A stretch of 64,000 nt of DNA, from the NCBI GenBank assembly GCA_021775475.1, contig JAJFHS010000043.1, forward strand, positions 1-64,000, given 5' to 3'. Below the pieces are notes generated by a model. The model worked only from the letters and a program-made list of their open reading frames with translations, was not told the DNA's origin and did not search any database. Below are positions 57,311 to 64,000 of this stretch, piece after piece. This DNA comes from Hyphomicrobiales bacterium. GTDB taxonomy: Bacteria; Pseudomonadota; Alphaproteobacteria; Rhizobiales; JAJFHR01. The translations under genes were made by a program, and so were the position numbers. Every line of letters begins with the position of its first letter. The stretch's first letter is position 1.

Positions 57311-57928
57311 ATGTATAGCTGCAAAAACCCTTCGATTTTTATTCTTGTTTTGACCTCACTCCTGCTAGTTGGTTGCACGGCCAAGACAAAAAGCAGGTGG
57401 CAAACCTCTGTAAGCAGCTTTTCATCGAAATCATCCCCAGTCAGAAACACATACTCGCACCAAAACTCAGCTTATACGGTGGGTCAGGGTGACAGGTTGC
57501 AGGTTGGCGTTTTTGGCGAACCCACCTTAACCGGCGAATATGCAGTTGACGGCACCGGCACAATTTCCATGCCCTTGTTGCGTTCTGTGCGGGTTGCGGG
57601 TCTGACCACCCGTCAGGTCGCCCAGCGCATAACCATCAAATTACGCAAAAAATTCCTGCGTAACCCCAATGTTTCAGTGGCGGTTACGACTTTCCGACCG
57701 TTCTATATTCTCGGCGAAGTTACAAACTCCGGCCAATACCCTTATGTTGATGGTATGGATGTTCAAACAGCGGTGGCAATCGCCGGTGGTTTTACCCCGC
57801 GCGCGCGTCAATCGCGTTTTAAAATAACGCGCAAAGATGCCAATAACAGGTCCCGCACCCTCACCTTGCGCCGAACCGCGATTTTACAACCCGGCGATAC
57901 AATCGTGGTGGAAGAACGCTTTTTTTAG
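57311..57928 (+). CDS. Wza-like polysaccharide export lipoprotein
   Basis: 205 residues with a lipoprotein signal (lipobox LLVGC, Cys22). The PES domain is visible at about 55-140 (YTVGQGDRLQVGVFGEPTLTGEYAVDGTGTISMP) followed by an SLBB-like domain (FYILGEVTNSGQYPYVDGMDVQTAVAIAGGF). It is shorter than E. coli Wza (about 380), matching the small rhizobial ExoF-like form. It forms the outer-membrane/periplasmic exit for the polymer with the Wzz-like protein and is divergent from it. Confidence 0.9.
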   Translation: MYSCKNPSIFILVLTSLLLVGCTAKTKSRWQTSVSSFSSKSSPVRNTYSHQNSAYTVGQGDRLQVGVFGEPTLTGEYAVDGTGTISMPLLRSVRVAGLTTRQVAQRITIKLRKKFLRNPNVSVAVTTFRPFYILGEVTNSGQYPYVDGMDVQTAVAIAGGFTPRARQSRFKITRKDANNRSRTLTLRRTAILQPGDTIVVEERFF

Positions 57929-57931
57929 ACA

Positions 57932-59053
57932 ATGAGTGACAATCCCCCCCCTGCTTTATCGGTTATCCATGTCCTTCGAACTCCGGTGGGAGGACTGTTC
58001 CGGCACGTCTGTGATCTAACAAAAATGCAATCAGAAGCCGGGCTTCAGGTTGGCATTTTTTGTGATTCTGAAACCGGCGGGGAAAACGCTGCAGGCATTC
58101 TCAAGCTGCTGGAACACAATTGCTCTTTAGGCATTCACAGGTTCCCGGTTGGCCGCCTGCCGGGCATTTCGGATTGGACCACCATTCGTCGCTTGCGCAA
58201 ATCTCTTGCCACACTGTCCCCCGATATCCTCCACGGCCATGGTGCCAAGGGCGGTGCGTATGCACGCATACTCGGGCATTCGATCAATGCCAAAGCCTTT
58301 TACACACCCCACGGTGGCAGTTTGCATTATAAAACCGGCTCACTGTCAGGCTTTATCTTCTTTCGGCTTGAAAGCATGTTGAGTCGGCGAACAGACGGAA
58401 TAATTTTCGAATGTGCGTTTTCCCAGAAAACCTATCGACGCAAAATAGGAAATCCTTCCTGTGCCATGCGGATCATTCACAACGGTATCAGTGACGACGA
58501 CTTCCAGCCCCGCCAACTCGATGGCAAGGCAAGCGATTTCGTATTCGTTGGCGAGTTACGCCACCTCAAGGGCGTCGATATTCTTCTCAAGGCTTTGGCC
58601 ATCCTGCAGCAAAAAGGCCTACAATGCAGTTGTACAATTGTTGGTGAGGGGCCCGATGCCGGTGAATTCAAAAAAATGTCGGGCCAGCTTGATTTGAAAG
58701 ATTGTGTCAAATTCACCGGTTTTCAGCCTGCATCAAAAGGATTTTCACTTGGCCGCCATCTGGTTATTCCTTCACGCGCCGAATCCTTTCCCTATATCAT
58801 CCTGGAAGGAGCTGCCGCCGGCATGCCCATCATCACCACCCGGGTTGGGGGAATTGCCGAGATATTCGGTGAACAGGCATCGTTACTGGTAACTCCAGAC
58901 AATGTGGAAAACCTTGGCAAAGCACTGGAATTTGCCCTCAAAAACCCGGACAAAATGACATCTCGCGCCGAAATTTTGCACCAGCGGGTAAAGCAACGCT
59001 TTAAAGCATCGACCATGGCGGCTGCGACGATCGATTTTTATTCCTCGGTTTAG
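57932..59053 (+). CDS. GT4-family glycosyltransferase
   Basis: 373 residues with the GT-B fold. N-terminal RTPVGGLFRHVCDLTKMQSEAGLQVGIFCDS is the acceptor domain start with the G-G loop. The C-terminal donor domain has FVFVGELRHLKGVDILLKALAIL and the sugar-nucleotide motif VIPSRAESFPYIILEGAAAGMPIITTRVGG, including the E-x7-E pattern. It transfers a sugar during repeat-unit assembly. The start is 4 bases after the export lipoprotein stop. Donor and linkage are unknown. Confidence 0.92.
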   Translation: MSDNPPPALSVIHVLRTPVGGLFRHVCDLTKMQSEAGLQVGIFCDSETGGENAAGILKLLEHNCSLGIHRFPVGRLPGISDWTTIRRLRKSLATLSPDILHGHGAKGGAYARILGHSINAKAFYTPHGGSLHYKTGSLSGFIFFRLESMLSRRTDGIIFECAFSQKTYRRKIGNPSCAMRIIHNGISDDDFQPRQLDGKASDFVFVGELRHLKGVDILLKALAILQQKGLQCSCTIVGEGPDAGEFKKMSGQLDLKDCVKFTGFQPASKGFSLGRHLVIPSRAESFPYIILEGAAAGMPIITTRVGGIAEIFGEQASLLVTPDNVENLGKALEFALKNPDKMTSRAEILHQRVKQRFKASTMAAATIDFYSSV

Positions 59054-59214
59054 ACCGTAAAACCCTCTTTTTCGATGCCGGGTAAACATATCCTTAACTT
59101 AAAGTCGTCATTTTAATTCAAGGTCATTGATAGCTTGTGGTCGTGATTCTTGACATCTAGGAACGCGGTCTAGTTGACCATCTTACCGGTCAGTATTTTG
59201 AGATAGAAGACTTA

Positions 59215-60756
59215 ATGGATTCGGCAAATCACGATACGGGCTTTGGACGCAGGGGAACTTCATACAAACCTCGAAGCGATACCAAGAGCCAGGCGACACA
59301 GGAAACCGTCGAAACATTCGTCGTTGGCTCCAAAATAGCGATCGACACCTGGATTTCCAGCAAGGTCATTTCCGGGTCGGTACGTTTTGTTGAATTTTTG
59401 ACAATCGCGGTTTTGGGGTTTCTGATTTACTACGGCTATGTGCTTGAAAGAGATAAGATTTTTCAATGGGGATACATCTTCACCATCGGCGTTACCACAA
59501 CCGCAGTGATTATTTCCTTTGAGGCCGTCGGCATGTATTCCATTGCTTCATTAAGGAATTACATCGCCAGCACCAGCCGCCTGATATCTGTCTGGACTAT
59601 CGTCATCGGTGCATTTACCGCACTGGTTTTCATATCAAAATTTGCCGATGTGTTTTCCCGTGTCTGGCTGGCCTCGTGGTATCTGTCAACTCTGGTTGTT
59701 CTGGCCGTTGAGCGTGGCATCCTTGCCGGTTTCATTCGCACCTGGAATGAACAGGGACGCCTGCAACGCAACGCCGTTATTATCGGTGGCGGTGAGGCCG
59801 GTGGTGATTTGATCCATGCACTTGACGCCTCCACCACCTCCGATATTCGCATATCAGGGGTTTTCGATGACCGTTCGGATGATCGCTCACCGGGTGTTAT
59901 CTCCGGCATCCCCAAACTGGGTACCGTCAGTGAGCTGGTTGATTTCGCCCGCAAGGTACGTGTTGACCTTCTCATCGTAACTTTTCCGGTCTCGGCTGAA
60001 GCAAGATTGCTTGAAGTTTTGAAAAAACTGTGGGTGTTGCCGGTTGATATTCGCCTCAGTGCTCACACCAACAAACTGCGTTTTCGCCCACGCGCTTATT
60101 CATATATCGGCAATGTGCCGTTTTTAGATGTGTTTGACAAACCACTGGCTGATTGGAGTTATATCCTCAAGCGTCTCGAAGACCAGATAATTTCAGTCAT
60201 TGCTCTGGTGTTTGCACTTCCCGTCATGGCCGCTGTCGCCATCGCCATCAAACTCGACAGCCGCGGTCCGGTAATTTTCAAACAAAACCGCTATGGCTTC
60301 AACAATGAGCTTATCGAAGTTTACAAATTTCGCTCAATGTATACAGATCAGTCTGACGCAAAAGCGGACAAACTGGTTACCAAAGATGACCCGCGCGTCA
60401 CAAAAGTCGGACGCTTTATCCGCAAGACAAGCCTGGATGAGTTGCCGCAATTGTTCAACTCCCTCAAAGGTGACCTTTCTTTAGTCGGCCCCCGCCCTCA
60501 TGCGGTTTCGGCAAAGGCTGCTGATAAGCTTTATGGCGATGTTGTTGATGGCTATTTTGCCCGCCACCGCGTGCGCCCCGGAATTACCGGATGGGCGCAG
60601 ATCAACGGATGGCGCGGTGAAACCGATACGGCTGAGAAAATTCAACGCCGGGTCGAGCATGATCTTTACTACATTGAAAACTGGTCGATTCTTTTTGACC
60701 TTTACATCCTCGCCATGACCCCGATTTCCCTGCTCAATACCGAAAGCGCTTATTAG
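59215..60756 (+). CDS. Polyprenyl-phosphate glycosylphosphotransferase (WcaJ/undecaprenyl-phosphate glucose phosphotransferase type)
   Basis: 513 residues. Four N-terminal membrane helices (about 58-165), a central NAD-like CoA-binding fold ([18 protein letters not shown], about 180-300), a fifth hydrophobic segment ([21 protein letters not shown], about 325-345) and the catalytic bacterial sugar transferase domain: [31 protein letters not shown], and [17 protein letters not shown]. It starts repeat-unit synthesis by placing hexose-1-P on undecaprenyl phosphate. The 161-base gap before it (59054-59214) may hold a promoter. Confidence 0.95.
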   Translation: MDSANHDTGFGRRGTSYKPRSDTKSQATQETVETFVVGSKIAIDTWISSKVISGSVRFVEFLTIAVLGFLIYYGYVLERDKIFQWGYIFTIGVTTTAVIISFEAVGMYSIASLRNYIASTSRLISVWTIVIGAFTALVFISKFADVFSRVWLASWYLSTLVVLAVERGILAGFIRTWNEQGRLQRNAVIIGGGEAGGDLIHALDASTTSDIRISGVFDDRSDDRSPGVISGIPKLGTVSELVDFARKVRVDLLIVTFPVSAEARLLEVLKKLWVLPVDIRLSAHTNKLRFRPRAYSYIGNVPFLDVFDKPLADWSYILKRLEDQIISVIALVFALPVMAAVAIAIKLDSRGPVIFKQNRYGFNNELIEVYKFRSMYTDQSDAKADKLVTKDDPRVTKVGRFIRKTSLDELPQLFNSLKGDLSLVGPRPHAVSAKAADKLYGDVVDGYFARHRVRPGITGWAQINGWRGETDTAEKIQRRVEHDLYYIENWSILFDLYILAMTPISLLNTESAY

Positions 60757-60760
60757 CCAG

Positions 60761-61993
60761 ATGATTGCCGCCTCCAGACCTCGAATAGCCATTAATGAGC
60801 GTCTTTTGTTATTGGCGATGTTTGGCGTCATCTCTTTAAGCGGCATCGTTTTTATTGAACCCGCCCCTTATGATATCGCCTTGCTCGCAGTCGGCACATT
60901 TGCACTGCTATTCGGCTTGCGCATCCCGGCAAAAGTGGTGCCGCTGCTTTTTTGCTTCACACTCATCATCATATTTGGTTTTATAGCCTCGCTTTATGCC
61001 ACCCGAATTACCGAGGCTGCATTACACATCGTAACCACCGCCTACCTGATTGTCGGTACAATTATTCTGGCATCTTTTATTGCCGCCATGCCGCTAAAAG
61101 CCATCAGCGTTGTCATGAATGGCTATATTGTCGCCGCCCTCATTGCCACATTGGCGGGCTTTGTTGGATACTTCGACTTGATCCCCGGTGCCTATGACAT
61201 TTTCACACTGTATGGTCGGCTCAGCGGAACTTTCAAGGATCCAAATGTTTTCGGTCCGTTTCTCATCACCCCCCTGCTCTTTTTAATCTTTCAGTTCACC
61301 ACCCGGCCCGGAAAAGATCTGCCCGCACAACTAGGTGCTGCTCTCATTTTAACTGCCGGAATTTTCCTCAGTTTTTCCCGCGGTGCCTGGGGCCACCTTG
61401 TCGTCTCCGGTCTGGTCTTGTTGCCGATGATTTTAGTGGTTTTACCGAATAATAAATCGCGATTTCGACTGTTGTTTTTTGCCCTCCTGGCACTGGTATC
61501 TTTAGGCTTGTTTTTACTGGCTCTGCTTGGCTCAAGTTCAATTTCCGAAATGTTCAGCCAGCGCGCCCAGTTAACCCAGGCCTATGATGCCGGAGGGCGC
61601 GGCAGATTTGACGGCCAAAGACTGGCGCTTGAATGGGTGCTGTCCAATCCCTTAGGGGTGGGTTGGGGAGAGTTTTCACGTTATTGGGGCGAACAGGCAC
61701 ACAATGTCTATATCAGCCAGTTCATGTTTGGCGGCTGGATCGGTGGTTTTGCCTATATTGCACTGATCATCGCAACATTAATCAGAGGCTTTGTGTTTAT
61801 TAGATACAATCTTGCAACCAGACCCTATCTAATGGTTTTTCTGGCAACATTTTGTGGATTGATTTTGCAAGGCTTTATTATCGACACCGATCACTGGCGC
61901 CATTTCTACCTGGTAATCGCTGCCATTTGGGGCCTAACCTGCGCGCCCTGGTCCATCCAGGAAGTTGAAAGAAATTCTGGACGCTCGATCTAA
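60761..61993 (+). CDS. O-antigen ligase/polymerase family membrane protein
   Basis: 410 residues with about ten to twelve hydrophobic helices. The Wzy_C (O-antigen ligase) signature spans about 260-335: GGRGRFDGQRLALEWVLSNPLGVGWGEFSRYWGEQAHNVYISQFMFGGW, with Arg and His typical of the periplasmic loop. It starts 4 bases after the glycosylphosphotransferase stop. In this cluster it most likely polymerises the exopolysaccharide repeat units (Wzy role); ligase and polymerase cannot be separated by sequence alone. No Wzx flippase is in the window. Confidence 0.88.
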   Translation: MIAASRPRIAINERLLLLAMFGVISLSGIVFIEPAPYDIALLAVGTFALLFGLRIPAKVVPLLFCFTLIIIFGFIASLYATRITEAALHIVTTAYLIVGTIILASFIAAMPLKAISVVMNGYIVAALIATLAGFVGYFDLIPGAYDIFTLYGRLSGTFKDPNVFGPFLITPLLFLIFQFTTRPGKDLPAQLGAALILTAGIFLSFSRGAWGHLVVSGLVLLPMILVVLPNNKSRFRLLFFALLALVSLGLFLLALLGSSSISEMFSQRAQLTQAYDAGGRGRFDGQRLALEWVLSNPLGVGWGEFSRYWGEQAHNVYISQFMFGGWIGGFAYIALIIATLIRGFVFIRYNLATRPYLMVFLATFCGLILQGFIIDTDHWRHFYLVIAAIWGLTCAPWSIQEVERNSGRSI

Positions 61994-62024
61994 AACGTGA
62001 GAAGAAAGCCTCAATAAAAATCAA

Positions 62025-62101
<77 letters not shown>

Positions 62102-62111
62102 AACAAATCAA

Positions 62112-62145
62112 CGGGTTAGCATTTTAATATGCTGGCTCGTTTTTT
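62112..62145 (+). terminator. Terminator after tRNA-Pro
   Basis: CGGGTTAGCAT (62112-62122) pairs with ATGCTGGCTCG (62129-62139) through Watson-Crick and G-U pairs, and is followed by six Ts (62140-62145). Confidence 0.75.
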
Positions 62146-62222
62146 GGTTAGCAACCATATAGCAACCAACTGAACTGATTCCACCGATACTAAGGCCTTA
62201 ATTTGGTTTTTGGAATTAGTGA

Positions 62223-62411
62223 TTGCACCCGCGATTAAACCACACAAGTGACGCCGGCAACGCTGCAGCCGTCACAGGCATATATGGTCAGAACGAATAC
62301 CTGCCTGAAAAGCGCCGCGCATTGGAAACCTGGGCGGTATTGCTGCAAGGGATCGTGTCCGGCAAGAAGGCTGGCGATAACGTGGTTGGTATCAATTCAG
62401 CAAAGCAATAA
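62223..62411 (+). pseudogene. C-terminal remnant of a tyrosine-type integrase
   Basis: 62 residues. LNHTSDAGNAAAVTGIYGQNEYLPEKRRALETWA matches the last part of P4/phage-type integrases (pattern LNH-x-S-x(5)-A-x-V-x-x-x-Y-x(4)-Y-x-x-E-K-R-x-A-L-E-x-W), including the catalytic Tyr region GIYGQNEY. The codon before it is a stop, and the Arg-His-Arg boxes and the core-binding domain are absent, so it is a fragment. It lies 122 bases past tRNA-Pro, the usual place for an island integrase. The following 62412-62658 stretch shows no gene. Confidence 0.75.
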
Positions 62412-62658
62412 AAACACAAGATTGAGGGTGCACCCCTGCTACTATTGCTACTCTGCTACTCTTATTTGGTTGAAACCGTCTGGAATACGCTCAACTTCGG
62501 ACGGAGGTGTGGCCAACTCTGTTGGTCTCAAAAGTGCCAAAAGCAGACGTTAGTTGACATTGCAGAGAACGGCAATTTAGAGCCCATTTTACTCAAAGTC
62601 GCGCTCGCTCCGAAAGACCACTTGAGGTGCTAAAGCCGCCATCAATGCCAGCCTCTAG

Positions 62659-63500
62659 TTAGTTCGAATTTTTGTCAGGTCGTGCTTGTCCGGGCGTAAT
62701 ACCGAAGAATTTGCGAAACGCTGCACCAAATGCAGGGAGACTTTCAAAACCAGCAACGTCGGCGGCACTGGAAGGGCTTTCACCAAGAGATAGAGCGCTC
62801 AATGCCGCAGTCAGGCGAACTTGTTGACGCCACTGCCGAAAACTCATGCCAGTCTCTTTCCGAAAAAGCCGTGCAAGCGTTCGATCTGACGCACCTGCAA
62901 TATCGGCCCAGTCTTCGAGACTTCTTGGGTCAGCAGGTTTAGCCAGCAATCTGTCAGCCACTCGACGAATTCTGTCACTGATGGGAGAGGAATTTCAAGT
63001 GGTAGGAACGATGACTTCTCAATCTCATCCAAAGCAAGCGCAGCGATATGATTGCCCCGCCCTGCGATGTCCCATTCCAAAGGCTGTGAGCAAGCCGCGA
63101 GGATTAGTTCGCGCAAGAGCGGGGTAACTGTAATAACTTTGCATTTTGAGAATGTCACAGGGGCTACTGACTGTTTCAGAAACAGAGTTCTCATCGCAAC
63201 AGACCCATCCATGTAAATCGTATGCATCAAATCTGCTGGCATAACCAAAGCTGTGCTTGGGGGTATGATGTAACTAGAGCTTGCTGTTTCCACATGCATC
63301 ACACCCGATACCGCATAGATAAGCTGAGCCTTTGGATGTGAATGTGCCTCAGCAAATAGATTAGCGGGATAGTTCTTCGCATAGCCAACCAACGGGCGAT
63401 CTACAGCCTCAACAGGGGTGTAGAAGACTCGATTTAATCTGACACCGTTCCCTTTCCAGCGAACTGGATCGGGAACGGCATGGCTCTTGCCAGAGCCGAT
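62659..63500 (-). pseudogene. AraC-family regulator, frameshifted and interrupted by an IS481-type element
   Basis: Two frames together make one protein. The upstream frame (from about 63500 down to about 62970) gives the N-terminal cupin domain (AEAHSHPKAQLIYAVSGVMHVET, PPSTALVMPADLMHTIYMDG). The downstream frame (to 62659) gives the AraC DNA-binding domain (ASDRTLARLFRKETGMSFRQWRQQVRLTAALSAL, second HTH with FESLPAFGAAFRKFFGITPGQAR). The protein reads across near SVTEFVEW/SDRIRRVADRLL, so a 1-base shift lies at about 62970-62980. The far 5' end runs into the leader of the adjacent transposase, with only a TTG at 63554, so the native start is lost. Confidence 0.75.
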
Positions 63501-63553
63501 GGTTACCGGTTTTGATGGTGGTGCAAACCAAACCTCAAAACAAGGAAACCACA

Positions 63554-64000
63554 ATGTTGAATACTACAGACAAGATCATCAAACACAAAGTTGGCCTTTT
63601 AAATCTGGCTGATGAGTTGGGCAATGTATCCAAAGCTTGCCAGGTGATGGGCCTGTCGCGCGACACATTCTACCGGTACAAATCGGCGGTTGAGGATGGC
63701 GGGGTTGAAGCCCTGTTTGAGCGCACCCGGCGCAAGCCCAATTTGGCCAACCGCGTGGATGAAGTTACCGAGCAGGCTGTCATCAAAAACGCCACCGACT
63801 TCCCCGCCTATGGACAGACACGCACGTCAAATGAGTTGCGCAAGCTGGGTGTGTTTGTCTCACCATCAGGTGTACGTTCTATTTGGTTGCGTCATAACCT
63901 GGCCAACTTCAAGAACCGCCTGAAAGCCCTGGAAGTCATCGTTGCTGCAGACGGGATCATTCTGACAGAAGCTCAGGTGCAGGCGCTGGAGAAGAAGAAA
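63554..64000 (+). CDS. IS481-family transposase, N-terminal part (truncated by window edge)
   Basis: The frame is open for 149 codons from the ATG at 63554 (AAGGA 8 bases upstream) to the window end. It starts MLNTTDKIIKHKVGLLNLAD, then NVSKACQVMGLSRDTFYRYK (helix-turn-helix), LFERTRRKPNLANRVDE, and SNELRKLGVFVSPSGVRSIWLRHNL, which match IS481-type DDE transposases; the catalytic DDE core would lie right of the window. The left end of the element was not located, but it is inside or next to the broken AraC gene. Confidence 0.88.
   Translation, partial: MLNTTDKIIKHKVGLLNLADELGNVSKACQVMGLSRDTFYRYKSAVEDGGVEALFERTRRKPNLANRVDEVTEQAVIKNATDFPAYGQTRTSNELRKLGVFVSPSGVRSIWLRHNLANFKNRLKALEVIVAADGIILTEAQVQALEKKK

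Noticed and set aside
62445-62633. 62-codon frame downstream of the integrase fragment
   Set aside because: No start context, no recognisable motif and composition typical of non-coding DNA.

Overview
The window looks like chromosomal DNA of an alphaproteobacterium, most likely of the order Hyphomicrobiales (Rhizobiales). The signs are 5-aminolevulinate synthase (HemA, the C4 route) with a DUF6898 gene overlapping its end, a Mg-type HemB, an LdtR-like MarR regulator, a Bpt-type leucyl/arginyl-tRNA-protein transferase, a class I PHA synthase, an N-terminal-lipoprotein OmpA protein, a BTLCP/LapG-like peptidase and an ExoP-like polysaccharide co-polymerase. Most genes are ordinary housekeeping and metabolic genes; the two ends carry insertion-sequence and island debris.

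Layout. 1-3.7 kb: tail of an IS5-type transposase, then a DUF3306/DUF3305 pair divergent from a large multi-[4Fe-4S] protein, a set usually linked to formate dehydrogenase. 3.9-9.8 kb (minus strand): guaA, rsmB, a MAPEG protein, guaB (GMP synthesis plus rRNA methylation) and a 2-hydroxyacid dehydrogenase. 9.9-15 kb: a GST-fold protein, a small membrane protein, a secreted caspase-like protein, a threonine dehydratase-GNAT pair and a small secreted protein. 15-20 kb: hemB, then a valine-catabolism run (isobutyryl-CoA dehydrogenase, 3-hydroxyisobutyryl-CoA hydrolase, mmsB) and the LdtR-like regulator. 20-26.6 kb: CoA ligase plus enoyl-CoA hydratase, hemA, a DUF6898 gene, parC and a membrane-anchored cytochrome c. 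26.6-32 kb: DMT transporter, bpt, YfcG-like GST, a Sel1-like small protein and an M3 oligopeptidase. 32-35.5 kb: double PilZ protein, TylF-type methyltransferase, LapG-like peptidase, tRNA-Glu and a SHOCT protein. 35.5-41 kb (minus): recJ, glpX, hom and an OmpA lipoprotein. 41-50.5 kb: phaC, multicopper oxidase with SHOCT partner, a membrane protein behind argC, rplM-rpsI, a thioesterase, an enoyl-CoA hydratase and a CoA-binding protein. 50.5-53.6 kb: a small secreted protein behind an FNR/FixK box, metY and ctaA overlapping tail to tail.

53.6-62 kb is an exopolysaccharide locus: polysaccharide deacetylase and a Wzz/BY-kinase-like protein read leftwards, and a Wza-like export lipoprotein, GT4 glycosyltransferase, polyprenyl-phosphate glycosylphosphotransferase and O-antigen-ligase/polymerase-type protein read rightwards. 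The divergent promoter region holds three palindromes with GTTAA/GGTAA-type half-sites, and the kinase-like domain has lost the glycines of its Walker A motif. 62-64 kb is a scarred integration site: tRNA-Pro(GGG), its terminator, a C-terminal scrap of a tyrosine integrase, an AraC-family gene broken by a frameshift and by an IS481-family element, and the start of that element's transposase.

Two copies of a ~117-bp composite palindrome (3.8 and 29.8 kb, opposite orientation) and several shorter palindromes lie between genes. I did not find a clearly new multi-gene system. The best leads are the EPS operator cluster with its pseudokinase, the FNR-box small secreted protein, the composite palindromes, the caspase-like protein, and the membrane protein with a serine-hydrolase-like motif next to argC.
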